Source: Hsuehochloa calcarea (taxonomy: Eukaryota > Streptophyta > Magnoliopsida > Poales > Poaceae). Taken from it: a stretch of DNA of 64,000 nt. The DNA is taken from positions 3,951,517 to 4,015,516 of the forward strand of contig CM070598.1 of assembly GCA_036346395.1 (NCBI GenBank). Direction: 5' to 3'. The translations under genes and the position numbers were made by a program. Positions 24,201-36,448 of the stretch are shown piece by piece. The stretch's first letter is position 1, and each line of letters opens with the position of its first letter. Below the pieces are notes generated by a model. It saw nothing but the letters and a program-made list of their open reading frames with translations, searched no databases and had not been told where the DNA came from.

Positions 24201-27200
24201 TTCTCGCTTCAGCGTGAGTTGGAGACGCTTCGCCAGGAGGACTCCTCCGTCGATGATTTCTTCCGAGCCCTGGCCAGTCTCTGGCGCAGCTGGATGAGTT
24301 GGCTCCGCCGCTCTGCCAGGCGTGTCATAAAGTGCAGAAGGCGGATCGTGATCGCCTTCGTCTTTATGATTTTGTCTGCCCTCTTCGCCCAAAGTTTGAG
24401 CCTGTCAGGGCTCAACTGCCGAGCCGTTCACCACGACCGGCAGTCACCGAGGCTCTTTCAATGCTTCGTGCTGAGGAGCTTCGCCGTGGGTTAGCAGCAC
24501 AGTTTGTTCCGACTGTGCTTGCTACCTCCTCTTCTTCGACTACATCAACGGTTTCTGCTTCGACTACAGTTCCTTCTCAAGTGTCTGCTTCTGCTCCTGT
24601 TTTTGCACCAACCGGGGTTCAGTGCAACTATTGCAAGAACTTCGGGCACGACTATCAACGTTGTGCGGTGCGAAAAAAGCAGAACAAGGCACGTGGAGGT
24701 CCACGCTCCAAGGGAGGACAGGGAGGTCCTTCCTCGACTGGAGGACAGACCAGCACGTCAGGATCTTCTCAGCGAAGTGACTCGGTTCAGCAGCTCCATC
24801 AGGCTCTACTTCAGTAGCTCTCTCACAGCTCAACAGGTTCTGCCAGTCTAGCTCAGACGTCCCCTCCAGGTACCTCTTGGGTTCTAGATTCTGGTGCCTC
24901 TTTCCACATGACACTGGATTCCACATCTCTCACTTCAGTAGGACCCCCTGTTTTCCTATCTCTGCTTCGAGACGGTGGCGGTACTCCTCATCATCATTTG
25001 TCGTCGGCACTCTTTTGTCCATCGACTTTTCTGCTCCAAATTGCTTCCCATGTTCCCGACTTACCATGCGGCTTCTCTCGGTGGGTCACCACCGATCTTG
25101 GTCAGAGGGTTGGTTTTGACTCTCACACATGTTACATTCAGGATCGACAGACAGGGACGGTACTTGGAACTGGTCGGCGCCGTAGGGATCGTCAGGGCCT
25201 CTACATCCTTGATCGTCTCCATCTTCCGTCCACTTCGGTTGCTCCTGTCACCCCTACGTCTACTTCCCCCACCACTGCTGCCACCACCTCTAGCGTCTTT
25301 GCGCAGTGGCATCACCGTTTAGGTCACTTGTGTGGTTCCCGTCTTTCTTCATTAGTTCGTCAGGGTGTTCTTGGACGTGTTACTGTTGACACGGCCATGT
25401 TTTGTCAGGGGTGTAAGCTGGGCAAGCAGCTACAACTCCCTTATCATTCTAGTGAGTCCTTGTCTTCTCGTCCTTTTGACTTAGTACATTCCGATGTATG
25501 GGGACTTGCACCTATTGTCTCTAAAGGCGGGCATAAATCTTATGTTATCTTTATTGATGATTATTCTCGTATTACATGGATTTTCCCTATCTCTAATCGT
25601 GGTCAGTTTCTTGCGATCTATCGTAATTTTGCAACGATGGTTCGTACTCAGTTTGATTCTGCCATTCGTATTTTTCGTTGTGATTCTGCTGGCGAGTACT
25701 GTTCTTGCGCTTTTCGACAGTTTCTTTCTGAGCAGGACACTCTTTACCAGTCTTCTTGTCTTGGTGCTCATGCTCAGAATGGGGTTGCTGAGCGCAAGCA
25801 TCGTCATCTGATTGAGACTGCCCGCACTCTTCTTCTTACCTCTCATGTTCCACCACAGTTCTGGGTTGAGGTTGTTTCTACGGCTACATATCTCATCAAT
25901 ATGCAGCCTTCTACTGCTCGTAAGGGTGTCAGCCCTATAGAGCGTCTCTACTCTCGAGCCCCCCAGTACACTCACATTCGTGTTTTGGGTTATACTTGTT
26001 TTGTTCTGCTGCAGCCTCGTGAGCGCACTAAACTATTGGCCCAGTCAGTTGAGTGTGTGTTTCTTGGTTATAGTTATGAGCATAAGGGTTATTGCTGCTG
26101 GGATCCTTCTGCTCGACGGATCAGGATTTCACAAGACGTTGTCTTTGACGAATCTCGACCTTTCTTCTATCGAGATTCGGCCTCTTCTCCTGTTTCCACT
26201 GTTGAGTCGATTTCATGGTTGTCGCTTTCAGACTTTTCACCCATTTCTCCACTATCACAGTCTTCCCCTGGTCTACCTCCCGTAGTTCCTTCACATTCTC
26301 CTTCTCCTTGGTGGTGTCTCCTCTGGCAAGACCGCCTAGTTCCCACAAAGACAATCGTCTCGTTTTTCTGGTATTCACTACTCTAGACGTCCTCGTCCTT
26401 CACCAGTCTCCTCTTCTGGTATCTTGCTGACACCCACATCTGATCCTCCGGATGATGCTCCTCCTTACATCCTTCGTGACCGAGCCCCTTCGACCTCCTG
26501 ATCGTCTTGGATTTGCTCCAATAGCTCATGCTCTCTCTGTCACTGAGCCTAGTTCTTATAGTGAGGCTGCTCCTTATTCTGAGTGGCAGCTCGCTATGGC
26601 AGAAGAGCTTGATGCTCTTCGATGTACGGAGACTTGGGATATTATACCGACTCATGTGCATGCTCGTCCGATCACGTGCAAGTGGGTGTACAAGATTAAG
26701 ACTCGGTCTGATAGTACTATTGAGCGCTACAAGGCTCACCTTGTGGCCCGCGGTTTTCAGCAGGAGTATGGTCGGGACTACGACGAGACTTTTGCCCCTA
26801 TTGCCCATATGACCACTGTTCGCACTCTTGTTGCGGTTGCCTCTGTTCGCCAGTGATCTATCTCTCAACTAGATGTTAAGAATGCATTTCTTAATGGTGT
26901 TTTGCATGAGGTCTATATGCAACCACCACCTGGGTATTCTGTTCCTAATGGGCATGTCTGCCGTCTTTGTCGTGCTCTTTACGGCCTCAAACAGGCTCCT
27001 CGTGCCTAGTTTGCACGTTTTACCTCAGTGATTACTGCTATTGGTTTCACTGTCAGTTCCCACGATCCTGCTCTTTTTGTCCATGTCTCCTCTCGAGGTA
27101 AGACACTGCTTCTTCTATTTGTTGATGACATGCTCATCACTGGTGATGATTCCTCCTTCGTCACATATGTGAAGAAGCATCTCAGTGAGCAGTTTTTAAT

Positions 27201-30200
27201 GACTGATCTTGGTTCTCTTACATACTTCCTTGGGATTGAGGTCTCTTTCATGCCTGAGGGCTACTATCTCTCCCAGCAGAAGTATGTCCAGGATCTTCTT
27301 GACCGGTCTGGTCTGACTGATACTCGCACTGCTGAGACTCCCATGGAGCTATCCCTCCAGCTTCGTGCCACTGATGGCACTCTTCTTGAGGATCCTACTC
27401 GATATCGTCATCTTGTTAGAAGTTTGGTGTACCTTGTGAGCACTCGTCCTGATATTGCTTATGTTGTTCATATCTTGAGTCAGTTCATGGCCCGTCCTAC
27501 CCATATTCACTACAGTCACCTTCGTATTCTTCGCTACTTGCGTGGGACTATCTCTCGTCGTTCGTTTTTCCCTAGCTCCACCTCACTACAGCTTCAGGCA
27601 TATTCCGATGCGACCTGGGCTAGTGATCCTTCTAATCGTCGTTCTTTTTCTGCTTACTGTGCTTTTCTTGGCTCCTCTCTGATTGCCTAGAAGACTGAGA
27701 AGCAGACTGCAGTTTCCCGTTCAAGTGCAGAAGCTGAGTTGAGAGCTGTGGCAACAGTGACAGTAGAGGTTACTTGGTTGACGTGCCTACTTGCAGATTT
27801 TGTTTTGTCTGACAGTACAGGTGCTATCAGTATTGCCTGGGACCCAGTGAAGCATGAGCTCACCAAGCATATTGGTATGGATGCTTCGTACACTCGCTCA
27901 CAGGTGTAGGAGGGAGTACTTGTTTTACAGTTTGTGCCATCAGAACTACAGGTTATTGATTTCTTTACGAAGCCACAGACTAGGGCACAACATTTGTATT
28001 TTCTCTCCAAACTAAGTGTTTGTGATCCACCATGAGTTTGAAGGGGGGTGTTAGAATAGGACTCTACAATAGATTTTCTTTCGGTTTCTTTATCTGTAAC
28101 CCCTTTGTACTCTCTATATATATTGTCTATTGGGCCCTATTGAATACATACACATGATTCATAACAGACCATCAGATGATAAACAATGGTGGGCCCATAG
28201 GCACTCAAAGATTCATGCTACTGATTACAAAAGAAGTCATAAAACGCTTCAGTACACTTATAAGATAATACTGGAATTAAAATCATTAGGACTTACAGAT
28301 ACTTTTGATGAACTCCCAAGTGTTATAATATCACCATCCGCAAGTTCAGCAGGCTCACCCCAACGCCTAGACCCAACATCTGGATGGTTAACTGGCCGGG
28401 AATTCAAGAAAGTTCCATTTAAACTGCCCATATCCACAAGTTCCCATTTGAGTGTCTGCAATATAACAGTGATAATTTTAATGGGAATGGAAGAAGACTA
28501 GAGATATTTGCAGGTACATATCCATATGAATGGAATGTATTGTTTTTTTAACTGTTGAGTTGTTCATAGATGTGAAGTCTGTCCCAAGTACGATTTATGG
28601 ATCAAAGACACCAAATATAATCTATGTGGTTTTCCTCTTTATATGCTGCAACCTGGAAATGCCCCAAGCTTTCGTATTTACAAGCAAAGGAAATGGCATA
28701 AATATGTAGTGCAGCATCAAGCTAAGAAGAAATGATAGCATCATTAATTGATAACAGAAATAACACTTGCAAACTCCAGAAACAATTAACAAAAAAAGGT
28801 TGAAGTGCTGAAAGTCCCAGCAGAAGCAAAAAAAAAAAAGCATTCAGACAATTACCTCTGCGGATATTTCAATTTCCAAAATGGTCTAAAATTTGGCTAT
28901 CGTAGAAAATGATATAGGCTGAAGTTGAAACAATAAGAAATGCTGTGAAGATCTAAGCAACTTACATTTGCATTCCAGTCGATCCGTGCATGCTTTCCTG
29001 ACACCTCCGAGTCATTTAACACCAAATCACTTGGAGGAACCCTTCCAAGAGTCATCCGGAGCATGGACGTATAACCTGACTGCAGGTAGCGGTTTATTCC
29101 ATGAGATGGACCAGCTATGACCTCCAAGGCTAGGTGGCTTCCTGCACTCCTAGCAAATGATTAAACAGCATGAGCATATGCATGTAAATGCCAACATTTG
29201 CAACATATGGGCATGTTGGCAACATATGGGCCACTAGAACATCTAAATAATTTAAGGGACGTTTTACCAACTGTAGTATCCTTCACAGGAATGCTGCCAT
29301 TATGGTTATCCTCTCCAGAATCCCTTCTTATGTGCTTCACATCAGTTGTTGGCCCAGTTGCCTCTGCTGTACGCTTAAGCGTACTTCCCAAATGGAGCTC
29401 TTCCGTTGTACCATTTGTAACATCAATTACATGAGTTTCTCCTACAAATCGAAAGAATTATATATTTTTATAATTTTATGATGCTAGTTAATAGAGGAGC
29501 TGAGTACTACCAAAATAGCAAACAAAATTAAGAGGGCAGCTGCTGTATAATATAATAATGAATTTATGAGTGTAACTATGTATACCTTCAATAAGATGAG
29601 ATTCAGTGGGATAGATCATCCCTTTATCAACAAGGCCATGAGTCCTAGGTGAAGTGTTGCTCCTATTTGTCCGAATTCCTGATTCACCGACAATACTACT
29701 ACAAAGGTTATTGCTTGGGCCTGAGTAGTCTTCCAAATTGTCGGATATGAGAGGCCTGTTAATATCATCGTCCTGCAAGCAAAGAGTCATATCAATTAGA
29801 TGTATAATACCTCCACCTTCCATTGATAAAAATATAATTCAATTTACATCTCTGTATTTATTACAATATATGTGACAGAATTTGTAGTTAGCTGCATTAC
29901 AGCAGCAAAAAGTTTTCTTATCTTATACAAGACAATTCTGTGAGATTAAATGAAATGTAGTATTTTGTGCTCTTAACAAGAAGGCAAGACAGTGGAGGTT
30001 TTATCAACCTATTACCAGTTGTTTGAGTGGATCACATAGTGATTGCTACTCATGCACAACCATACGAGATGCAATGTATCATTAACTTGATATATGCTCG
30101 CAAACCATGTAGACTTTCATGATTACACAGTTGAACATTTAAGTTAATCATCAATTACTGATGTGGAAGTGGCTGATAACAGAAAGGTCTACGGAAGTAA

Positions 30201-31014
30201 CAGAATATGGAAAACGACTTAAGTAAAAGAACGGGACAAATGTGAAGTAAAGAAAAGGCCAATCCATTTCATTGAGAAGCATTGACTAATAAAAGGCGTT
30301 GCTTTTGACAACCAAAAATGAAATGAAATTGCAAGATGCAAGATAACCATTGTTTGTTCCCCATTGCGTATAAGAACATGGCAGCTGAGCCAATACCACA
30401 ACAAATCCCCCTCCTTCGATTAAGCGCAACTTTAGTTTGTCGATGGTCAGAATGGCAAAGGCACCAAACAATCCAATCAAACCTCCACGTTGGCTCAAAT
30501 ATTTGAACAGAATGAGAAACCAACACCAATTGTCCAATTCACCAATGCAACAGTCACCACCAACTACAGTCTAGCGCATGGAACAGGTTACAGTATCAAC
30601 ATGGCCCCTTACTCGTACATGATGTATACATCCGCTACAATTCAGCCAAATGTTCAACCCTACGTGGCACCAAGCCACCAAGAACACCGAGAACGCCGTG
30701 ACCGCTATCCCAATACCTCAAGATCAAATCGCCCACCTAACTGAACCCCTCGAATTAATAACAACAATCAAGATTCGCAACGTCCGAAAATGACGAGCCA
30801 GACAATCAGTCCCCGCCACGGTTCCATTCCGTGATCAGGAAATGGAAGGAGCAAACGGAAGGAAGGGATTCCGGGGTCTGACCTGAGGGGAAGCGGGAGA
30901 TGAAGGCGCGGCGGGCGTGCCCCGCCGCCATCGCCGGCAGGCGAAGACGGCGAGACCGAGGACGGCTAGGGTGGCAACGGCGGCCCCGCTGACGGCGAGG
31001 GGAGAAATGGCCAT
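18257..31014 (-). CDS. KAPP: KAPP, kinase-associated protein phosphatase (FHA + PP2C)
   Basis: Thirteen exons join in phase to 567 residues: 31014-30883, 29772-29586, 29441-29268, 29141-28966, 28455-28297, 22429-22289, 22225-22164, 22008-21873, 19271-19177, 18928-18813, 18742-18613, 18525-18471 and 18397-18257. An N-terminal membrane anchor (LAVSGAAVATLAVLGLAVFA, then RRWRR) precedes a linker. The FHA domain (about residues 190-280; LGRVPPSDLVLNDSEVSGKHA, then MGSLNGT) binds phosphorylated receptor kinases. The PP2C domain has GIFDGHGG, GDSACIM, SDGLWDVV and DNTSVIFVDFD, which carry the metal-binding Asp residues. KAPP dephosphorylates receptor-like kinases at the plasma membrane and dampens their signalling. 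No frame damage was found, although intron 5 (5.9 kb) and intron 8 (2.6 kb) carry transposons. Length is near the roughly 580 residues of the Arabidopsis protein. Confidence 0.95.
19320..21337 (+). mobile_element. LTR-like remnant in KAPP intron 8, split by a hAT element
   Basis: The segment begins TGTCATGGAC and ends ATCGTGACA, so its termini are inverted (TGTCA/TGACA). Flanks are GCTAT (19315-19319) and GGTAT (21338-21342), differing by one base. Without the nested hAT it is about 1.1 kb. A TATA-like CCCTATAAAAAAG lies near 19485. No gag-pol was seen. It could be a solo LTR or a decayed short element. Confidence 0.45.
19580..20455. mobile_element. Non-autonomous hAT element, 876 bp
   Basis: Terminal inverted repeats CATAGCTATAAAACC and GGTTTTATAACTATG are flanked by a perfect 8 bp duplication CGTGGCGG (19572-19579 and 20456-20463), the hAT hallmark. 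Subterminal regions are rich in GGTCNGACC and CCGGG words. No transposase frame was seen. It sits inside the LTR-like remnant in KAPP intron 8. Confidence 0.9.
22844..22961 (+). repeat. 5' LTR (118 bp) of KAPP-intron copia
   Basis: Short LTR with TATA-like CTATATATATTGCC near 22910; its partner is 28049-28166. Confidence 0.92.
23769..24817 (+). pseudogene. Copia gag remnant
   Basis: It begins MASVPSAAIPF, followed by LNGMNYRLWSSLMEITL, typical of copia gag N-termini. A stop at about 23985 and a frameshift near 24290 split it. The CCHC zinc knuckle (CNYCKNFGHDYQRC, near 24620) is intact. Confidence 0.85.
24840..28010 (+). pseudogene. Copia protease-integrase-RT-RNase H remnant
   Basis: The protease motif WVLDSGAS (near 24880) is intact. 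The integrase has an HHCC finger (HHRLGH, then CQGCKLGK) and core landmarks SDVWG, CDSAGEY and NGVAERKH, so the D-D-E residues appear present. RT has TCKWVYKIK, LDVKNAFLNG, YGLKQAPRA and an intact FVDD box near 27120, but stops lie before and after. RNase H ends near 28010. Confidence 0.9.
28049..28166 (+). repeat. 3' LTR (118 bp) of KAPP-intron copia
   Basis: Partner of 22844-22961 with the same length and the same TG...CA termini. Confidence 0.92.
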
Positions 31015-31185
31015 GGGCGCGGGTGTCGAAGGCTAAGGCGCCGATGGCCACGGAGGAATTGACACTTATTTATGTTTTTTTCCCCTTTTTCATCCTCCGG
31101 GCGCAACTTTTACCGTTTTTTATCGGTCGTATTAGAGGTGATTTTTCGTGAGAGGGGCATTGAAGTATTTAACCTGTACATTTGG

Positions 31186-31391
31186 GGCTGTTTGGTTCCG
31201 GGTCCCAACGAACCAAGCAAAAAATGGCATAACAAAAAAATTGTGAGTGATTTCATTGCTCTTGATTGTCCGTGTGTAACATTGAATTTCGTTGTTATTC
31301 TCAAATATTAGTAGCAAACCAAATGATAGACAATTTTCATTGTCGTTACCAAAATTTTGTTTTGTTTATATTGGTAACAAACCAAACAGCC
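31186..31391. mobile_element. MITE-like element upstream of KAPP
   Basis: Inverted repeats GGCTGTTTGGTT and AACCAAACAGCC bound 206 bp of AT-rich, non-coding sequence. The target duplication is not clear (ATTT-type words on both sides). It lies about 170 bp upstream of the KAPP start codon and could touch its promoter. Confidence 0.6.
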
Positions 31392-31455
31392 ATTTTATCT
31401 TAACTCTGTTCTACTCTCGTATTGTCACATTTACGTCACACCAAACTAGTCATAT

Positions 31456-31480
31456 ATCTTTACTAATATTAAAAGAAGTT
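31456..31480 (+). mobile_element. Possible Helitron 5' terminus
   Basis: TCTTTACTAATATTAAAAG preceded by A resembles the TC-TACTA-TATTAAA left end of grass Helitrons. I could not find the CTRR-plus-hairpin right end downstream, so neither extent nor identity is established. Confidence 0.3.
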
Positions 31481-31686
31481 TACCTCTGCGCAGCGGAACA
31501 ATGTCCCACCTCTCCTCTCGAGTACGTGAAGCGCGAGGGTGGACCGGCTACTCTTGAAAATTATCGGGGTCTCTCCACACAATACCTCTTAGGGTCTCCA
31601 ATGATCTCCAAGAAAAACCGAAAAGAATAAATATTGTAACAACTCCCATGATCTTCTATGCCTATGCCTCCCCCTCTCCCCTCACC

Positions 31687-32040
31687 AAGAACGCCAACGT
31701 CGAGGAAATGAGTTCAAGGATCGAAGCAAGACCGCTCGGTGACGTGCAAAAAACGTCTACGATGCTTAAGTGTTGGGTGTCGCCTACAAATCCACACGAT
31801 GACAACCGCTCGATGACGTTGATCGGGTTACAGGTCCGCACCAAGTGGCACTAGGGTAGCCCCAAGAACGGTGACATCGAGGAAATGAGTTCAAGGATCG
31901 AAGCAAGACCGCTTGGTGACGTGCAAAAAACGTCTACAATGCTTAAGTGTTGGGTGTCGCCTACAAATCCACACGATGACAACCGCTCGGTGACGTTGAT
32001 CGGGTTACATGTCCGCACCAAGTGGCACTAGGGTAGCCCC
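31687..32040. repeat. 177 bp tandem duplication
   Basis: Two nearly identical units of 177 bp (31687-31863 and 31864-32040). Each starts AAGAACG and contains GAGGAAATGAGTTCAAGGATCG and GTGTTGGGTGTCGCC. Few differences suggest a recent event. No convincing gene reads through it. Confidence 0.85.
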
Positions 32041-34933
32041 AACACGCATTGACGTGCACGATTAGCATTGAAGGTCACCGTAACCTGGGTGACAACACGG
32101 CGATCGACGCTCTCAGTCGATTCGACTGGATCTGGAGGCATCTGGATCCAGGATGGCGAAGGAATTCAGTCCTCCATTTATATGAAATTTGCACTGATTG
32201 ATGCAATTTGGGTTGGCATATGAATGAACATATGCTATTGTTGGAGAAAGGAAGGTGGCAACAGATGATGTGGTTAGGGGACAAAAGGGTATTGTTATGT
32301 CTTTTCTAGGTTGTTTCATACTTGACTCCAGTCTTCTCTTTATACGATTTTTTCACTGATTGATGCAATTTGGGTAGGCATATGAATGAACTGATAAATT
32401 ATGTTGTTACATACATTGGAAGGTACACATTTTAAAGACTTGTGTATTATAAAAGGCATGACTGTGATTTTCTTCCAAGATAGACTAACTTAAGCAAGTG
32501 AACGTCGAAATTTGCTGGTTGTTGTGCATGATTTTCTTATATTAATGATATTTGGATCAGATGTCATTAGTCCATTTTATTTGGCTTCAATATAGATATG
32601 AAGTTTGATGTTCCATGCTATGGAAACATTGCAGTAAATCTATATCCTATCCATCTCACGTACCAATGTTTTCTGTTGTTCGGTGGCCAAAAGCTGGAGT
32701 GCCAATAGCGGTGATGATGGACTCTACCAGTTAGGTCCATTTTTTGGATAGCCAGTGAGGTTATGAAAAGTTCAAAATTTGAAATTTCTGTTATTTTTTC
32801 ACACAAAAAAAAATATCTCTTATCAAGCTATCCATCTCATGTGCCAATGTTTTATGTTGTCCGGTGGCCAAAAGTTGAGTGCCAACAACGATGACTCTAC
32901 CAGTAGGTTTTTTATATCCAGTGAGGTTTTCAAAAGTTAAAAAAAAAGTTATTTTTTACAAATGTGACCTCTGAAAGAAATAATCGACAAACTGCTGGAT
33001 TTTGCTCTAAACCATGAACAATCTCATCTTATTGTACTCCACAGAAGAAAAGAGGTTGTAGGAATAGGGTATGGGATATCATTTTCGCGTTAAGTGAACA
33101 TAAATTTTTGTAAGAGGAAAACATACAGTTTCTTGTAATTCTTTCGTTTGCCATCATTTTCAGGTGCCGAAGGAAATTAATGGCAAGTAGTTTTTTATTT
33201 TGGATTACTTACCACTAAAAGACCAAATTATTTCTTTTGACTTTTTGTATTGCTTAACGCCTAGAGATTACTGCACGAGATGTTAGTATGCCAACTTGGG
33301 CCATCATCTGTTAGTGCTTATCATGGTTGCATGTAACGTGAGCACAGGGTAGTTATGCTTATATGCAATGTATGTGTTAATTATTATATTGTGCCAATTT
33401 TTTGTTGCTACCAAGATTTTCCAATGACTTTGCTAATTCATATTATTAATATGGTCAAGCAACCAATTTTGTGGTTTTAGAGTTCAGACTTGAGTGGTTT
33501 TTGAAACACTAAATACAAGTATGTAGCACCTCCTGAGCTCATTTCTATTTCCTATTGAGAAGCATGCAATTAGCATTTTCCATGGTTACATGTTTAAATA
33601 TGTGCATGTTGATTCATCACTTAGCTTGTTCTTTACCGAGACTGATGAATGTTTCATAGGAGGGTATTATTCTGCATCACTGATACGATTTGTCCTAGAG
33701 ACAGTCAAGAGATCGGGTATGACTTTCTTTCCTTTTGTATTTAACTGCAAGAGCTCTGGACAAAGTATTTACATTGCTATCAAACTTTTCTTTTGCACGT
33801 TGAGTCATTTTAATATAATATCATTTTAGTGTACCTTAATAAAATATTACATGCCTTGTAATAATGTTGTAATTCAAAATACTTATGTTTTATGGTTTAA
33901 GCTAGTAGACTGAGAAGCAACAAAAATTGCAGAACTTGGGAGGCAACTCCTAGCTTCTATAGAGAGATTGTCCTACTACGTTGACTATAGTAGCATCAGG
34001 CTACATTTTGATAATCATTTTGACACGCCTCACCCACAAAAAACTGAACTGTTATGTGCTTGGAACTTGAGAATTACAAAAGTTAGAATATATATACATA
34101 TGTGAAATGTACTCCCCTTCATACATGTTGATTCACACTGTCAGTTAATTAGTTTGCCGGTCATTATTTCAATCAAGGCTCTCAATTGTTTAAAGTATAC
34201 GTAATCAAGCAACAACAAACTTTTGTTCCCTAGAGCAACTACGAATAGTTGCATCAAAATATTTAGTACAAACTAATTCATATTAAGATAGACCGCGAGT
34301 TCAAATCCCGACTCCCATATTTTTCTTGTCCATGCTAAGTGAGGAGTCTTATCGCTCTTGTGTCATCTTGTAAGCAGGTGTCTCTAAAAATCATATTCTA
34401 TTTTGAGCCACCACTTTCTTGATCATTATTTGCATATTTTCTCTCTCTCTTTTTCATATGTGTTTTATTTTTGCGATGATCTTTTTCATATGTTGATTAA
34501 TTATTTGCACTTGATAGGATATATGAAACATGCAAATTCATTGGCTAGTTTTTTTTATTTCAAGTTTCGTCGAGCTAATTTGACACCCTAAAGAGGTAAT
34601 CAAATGGCGAACAATCTATAGCCGTTGTAGAAAAATGACAAAACACAACACAACAACAGTGTTGGTGAATGTGTTACAAATAGCAGTTGCGGATGCATCA
34701 TACCCTGTTACTCTTGTTAGGTTGTTACAGGTTTCTAGATCACACCAAATTGTTTGGTTTCTCGCTTAACATAATAATCAAAGCACATCACGCAAGAGAA
34801 AAGAAAAGAGTCCAATAAGCAAATGTCAACATCGCTGACAAAACGCCGTGACGCTCACAAAAGGAAAAAATGAGGTTCAGTGAAAGATAAATGACAGGCC
34901 TCACTCGAGGTTAAGTGGAATGAAGAGAGAAGG
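32041..34933. other. AT-rich intergenic stretch, no gene recognised
   Basis: No frame with recognisable domains. Two imperfect internal duplications are visible: a CACTGATTGATGCAATTTGG segment (about 32190 and 32345), and a roughly 170 bp block around TATCCATCTCA and CGGTGGCCAAAAG (about 32640-32805 and 32820-32960). These look like old transposon debris. Confidence 0.5.
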
Positions 34934-35106
34934 GCAGATCATCTATATGACTTGTTCAGAGCGCATGAATTTCATAGAAATTTCGGAGACGAGACGGTGT
35001 CTTCTTGGCTGTGCGTCGTGATTCTCGAAGGGGCACATCATCTATAGGACTTTTTAGAGCGCATGAATTTCATAGAAATTTCGGTGCATCATGATTCTTG
35101 AAGGGG
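34934..35106. repeat. Imperfect direct duplication beside a large LTR element
   Basis: A unit starting GCASATCATCTATA and containing GAGCGCATGAATTTCATAG is repeated about 98 bp apart. The first copy has roughly 26 extra bases (near 34988-35013). Confidence 0.75.
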
Positions 35107-35293
35107 ATACGGATGAAACAGGAGGATCGCGCACGATTGAAGTCCCTAGATTCCACTCGTGTACTCGACTCAGTACACGCTCTCTGACGCTCATGTAGCT
35201 TTCACGTATTTTCAGAGTCAGAAGCGAGTACACTGTACACCACGTCGTTCTAAACAAGAAGGCAAGAATGGAACGTCGCTCAAGAAGGGTCGT

Positions 35294-35592
35294 TGGCAAT
35301 ACTTAAGGTGGTCTCAGGAAAATCTAGATTTATAGATTAATTTTATATATTGTATTTATAAAAATATACCTAAATACACTCCCTTCTCTCTCGGTGTAAA
35401 CCAAGGGTAAGAAGGGAAATATCCCTTCTTGCAACCCTATATATATGGCCTCATGGGTTTGTAGGGGGGCTCCTTATTTTCACACAAGCAATATATCTAC
35501 ACATCATGTGGTCTTTGGCTCCTTTCCCTTCGGTCCTTTCCCAAGACAAATGGTACCCTGTACCCACTGTCTGGTCTTTTCTTACTACGACA
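35294..35592 (+). repeat. 5' LTR of the array-bearing element
   Basis: It aligns along its length with 51701-51998. Shared landmarks are GTGTAAACCAAGGG, CATGGGTTTGTAGGGGGG and TTTTCTTACTACGAC. TATA-like CCCTATATATATGG lies near 35432. Confidence 0.8.
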
Positions 35593-36210
35593 GTTGGCGC
35601 CATTCGTGTGGACCGAACAACAAGTTACACGTGAGAAAAGAGCCGAAGCCCACCTGGCGCATGCGCTTCCTCGAGCCGAAGACTCACATCACCTTTGGCC
35701 CACCCGAAGTCCCCCTGGCGCATGCACTTCCTCAAGCCGAAGGTTCACATCACCTTCGATCCACCATCACTCAAAACCCGGAGCACACCAGGGGCAGGCA
35801 CTTCCTCAGGTTGAAGCCCCATTCGTTTAGAGAAATGGAAGGTCGCCGCAATGGAGTCATTCGCAACCATCGAGCCTGCTCTGGCCTCGACACGGCGCCT
35901 ACTCACGGTCCACTCGCGCGGCCCCTCCAGCTCTGGCTGCCCAGAGTCCCATCTAGAGCGCCCTCGGGCTCCCTCCCCCAGCCTCCGCCCACCACCTCCG
36001 ACACCTCGGGGTGCCCCACACCTCAGCCTCAAGACTCCTCCAGAGCCCCCCCCCCCTCGCCTTCGCCTTCGCGGCCAGCGCGGCGCAACCCATTCTCTGG
36101 CGCAGCACACCTTCGCCCGCACCCCCCTTCGGCCGAAGCCACCTCGCGCAGGCGCACCACCTTCGGCTTCTTCGCTCCGGAGCACCGGCGCGAAGCCACC
36201 TCGACGCACC

Positions 36211-36448
36211 CTCTGGCGCCTCGGGGCCGCCTCAGGAGCGAAGACCCTTCGGAGAGAAGCCCTCGTCGACCGCTTCCTCCGGGGTTGCCTCCCACCTCAG
36301 GGTGCCCCACACCTGGGCCTCTAGTCCCCTCTGGCGCCTCGGGGCCGCCTCAGGAGCGAAGACCCTTCGGAGAGAGGCCCTCGCTGACCGCTTCCTCCGG
36401 GGCTGCCTCTCACCTCAGGGTGCCCCACACCTGGGCCTCGAGCCCTCT
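36211..36448. repeat. Two-copy 119 bp tandem repeat, GC-rich
   Basis: The unit starting TCTGGCGCCTCGGGGCCGCC occurs twice head to tail (about 36211 and 36330) with few differences. It is part of the GC-rich interior whose long open frames (35445-36641) are Pro/Arg-rich and lack domains. Confidence 0.8.

Larger units (their letters stand above)
22844..28166 (+). mobile_element. Ty1/copia LTR retrotransposon in KAPP intron 5
   Basis: Two 118 bp LTRs (22844-22961 and 28049-28166) start TGTTAG and end ATAACA; I count 7 differences. A canonical primer-binding site TGGTATCAGAGC follows the left LTR, and a purine tract GAAGGGGGG precedes the right one. The interior has gag, protease, integrase, RT and RNase H. 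It runs opposite to KAPP. No matching 5 bp target duplication is seen (GAATA left, GACCA right). In-frame stops (for example near 23985, 26855, 27009, 27690 and 27909) make it defective. Confidence 0.93.

Noticed and set aside
30286..30537. Hydrophobic minus-strand frame in KAPP intron 1
   Set aside because: No homologous-looking motif, no splice link, and stops occur just upstream; likely chance.
34300..34330. tRNA or SINE B box (GTTCAAATC)
   Set aside because: No A box at the right distance and the T-arm stem does not pair.
32041..34933. Helitron right end downstream of the possible left end at 31456
   Set aside because: CTAG words occur (for example near 33905 and 34545) but none has a GC-rich hairpin just before it.
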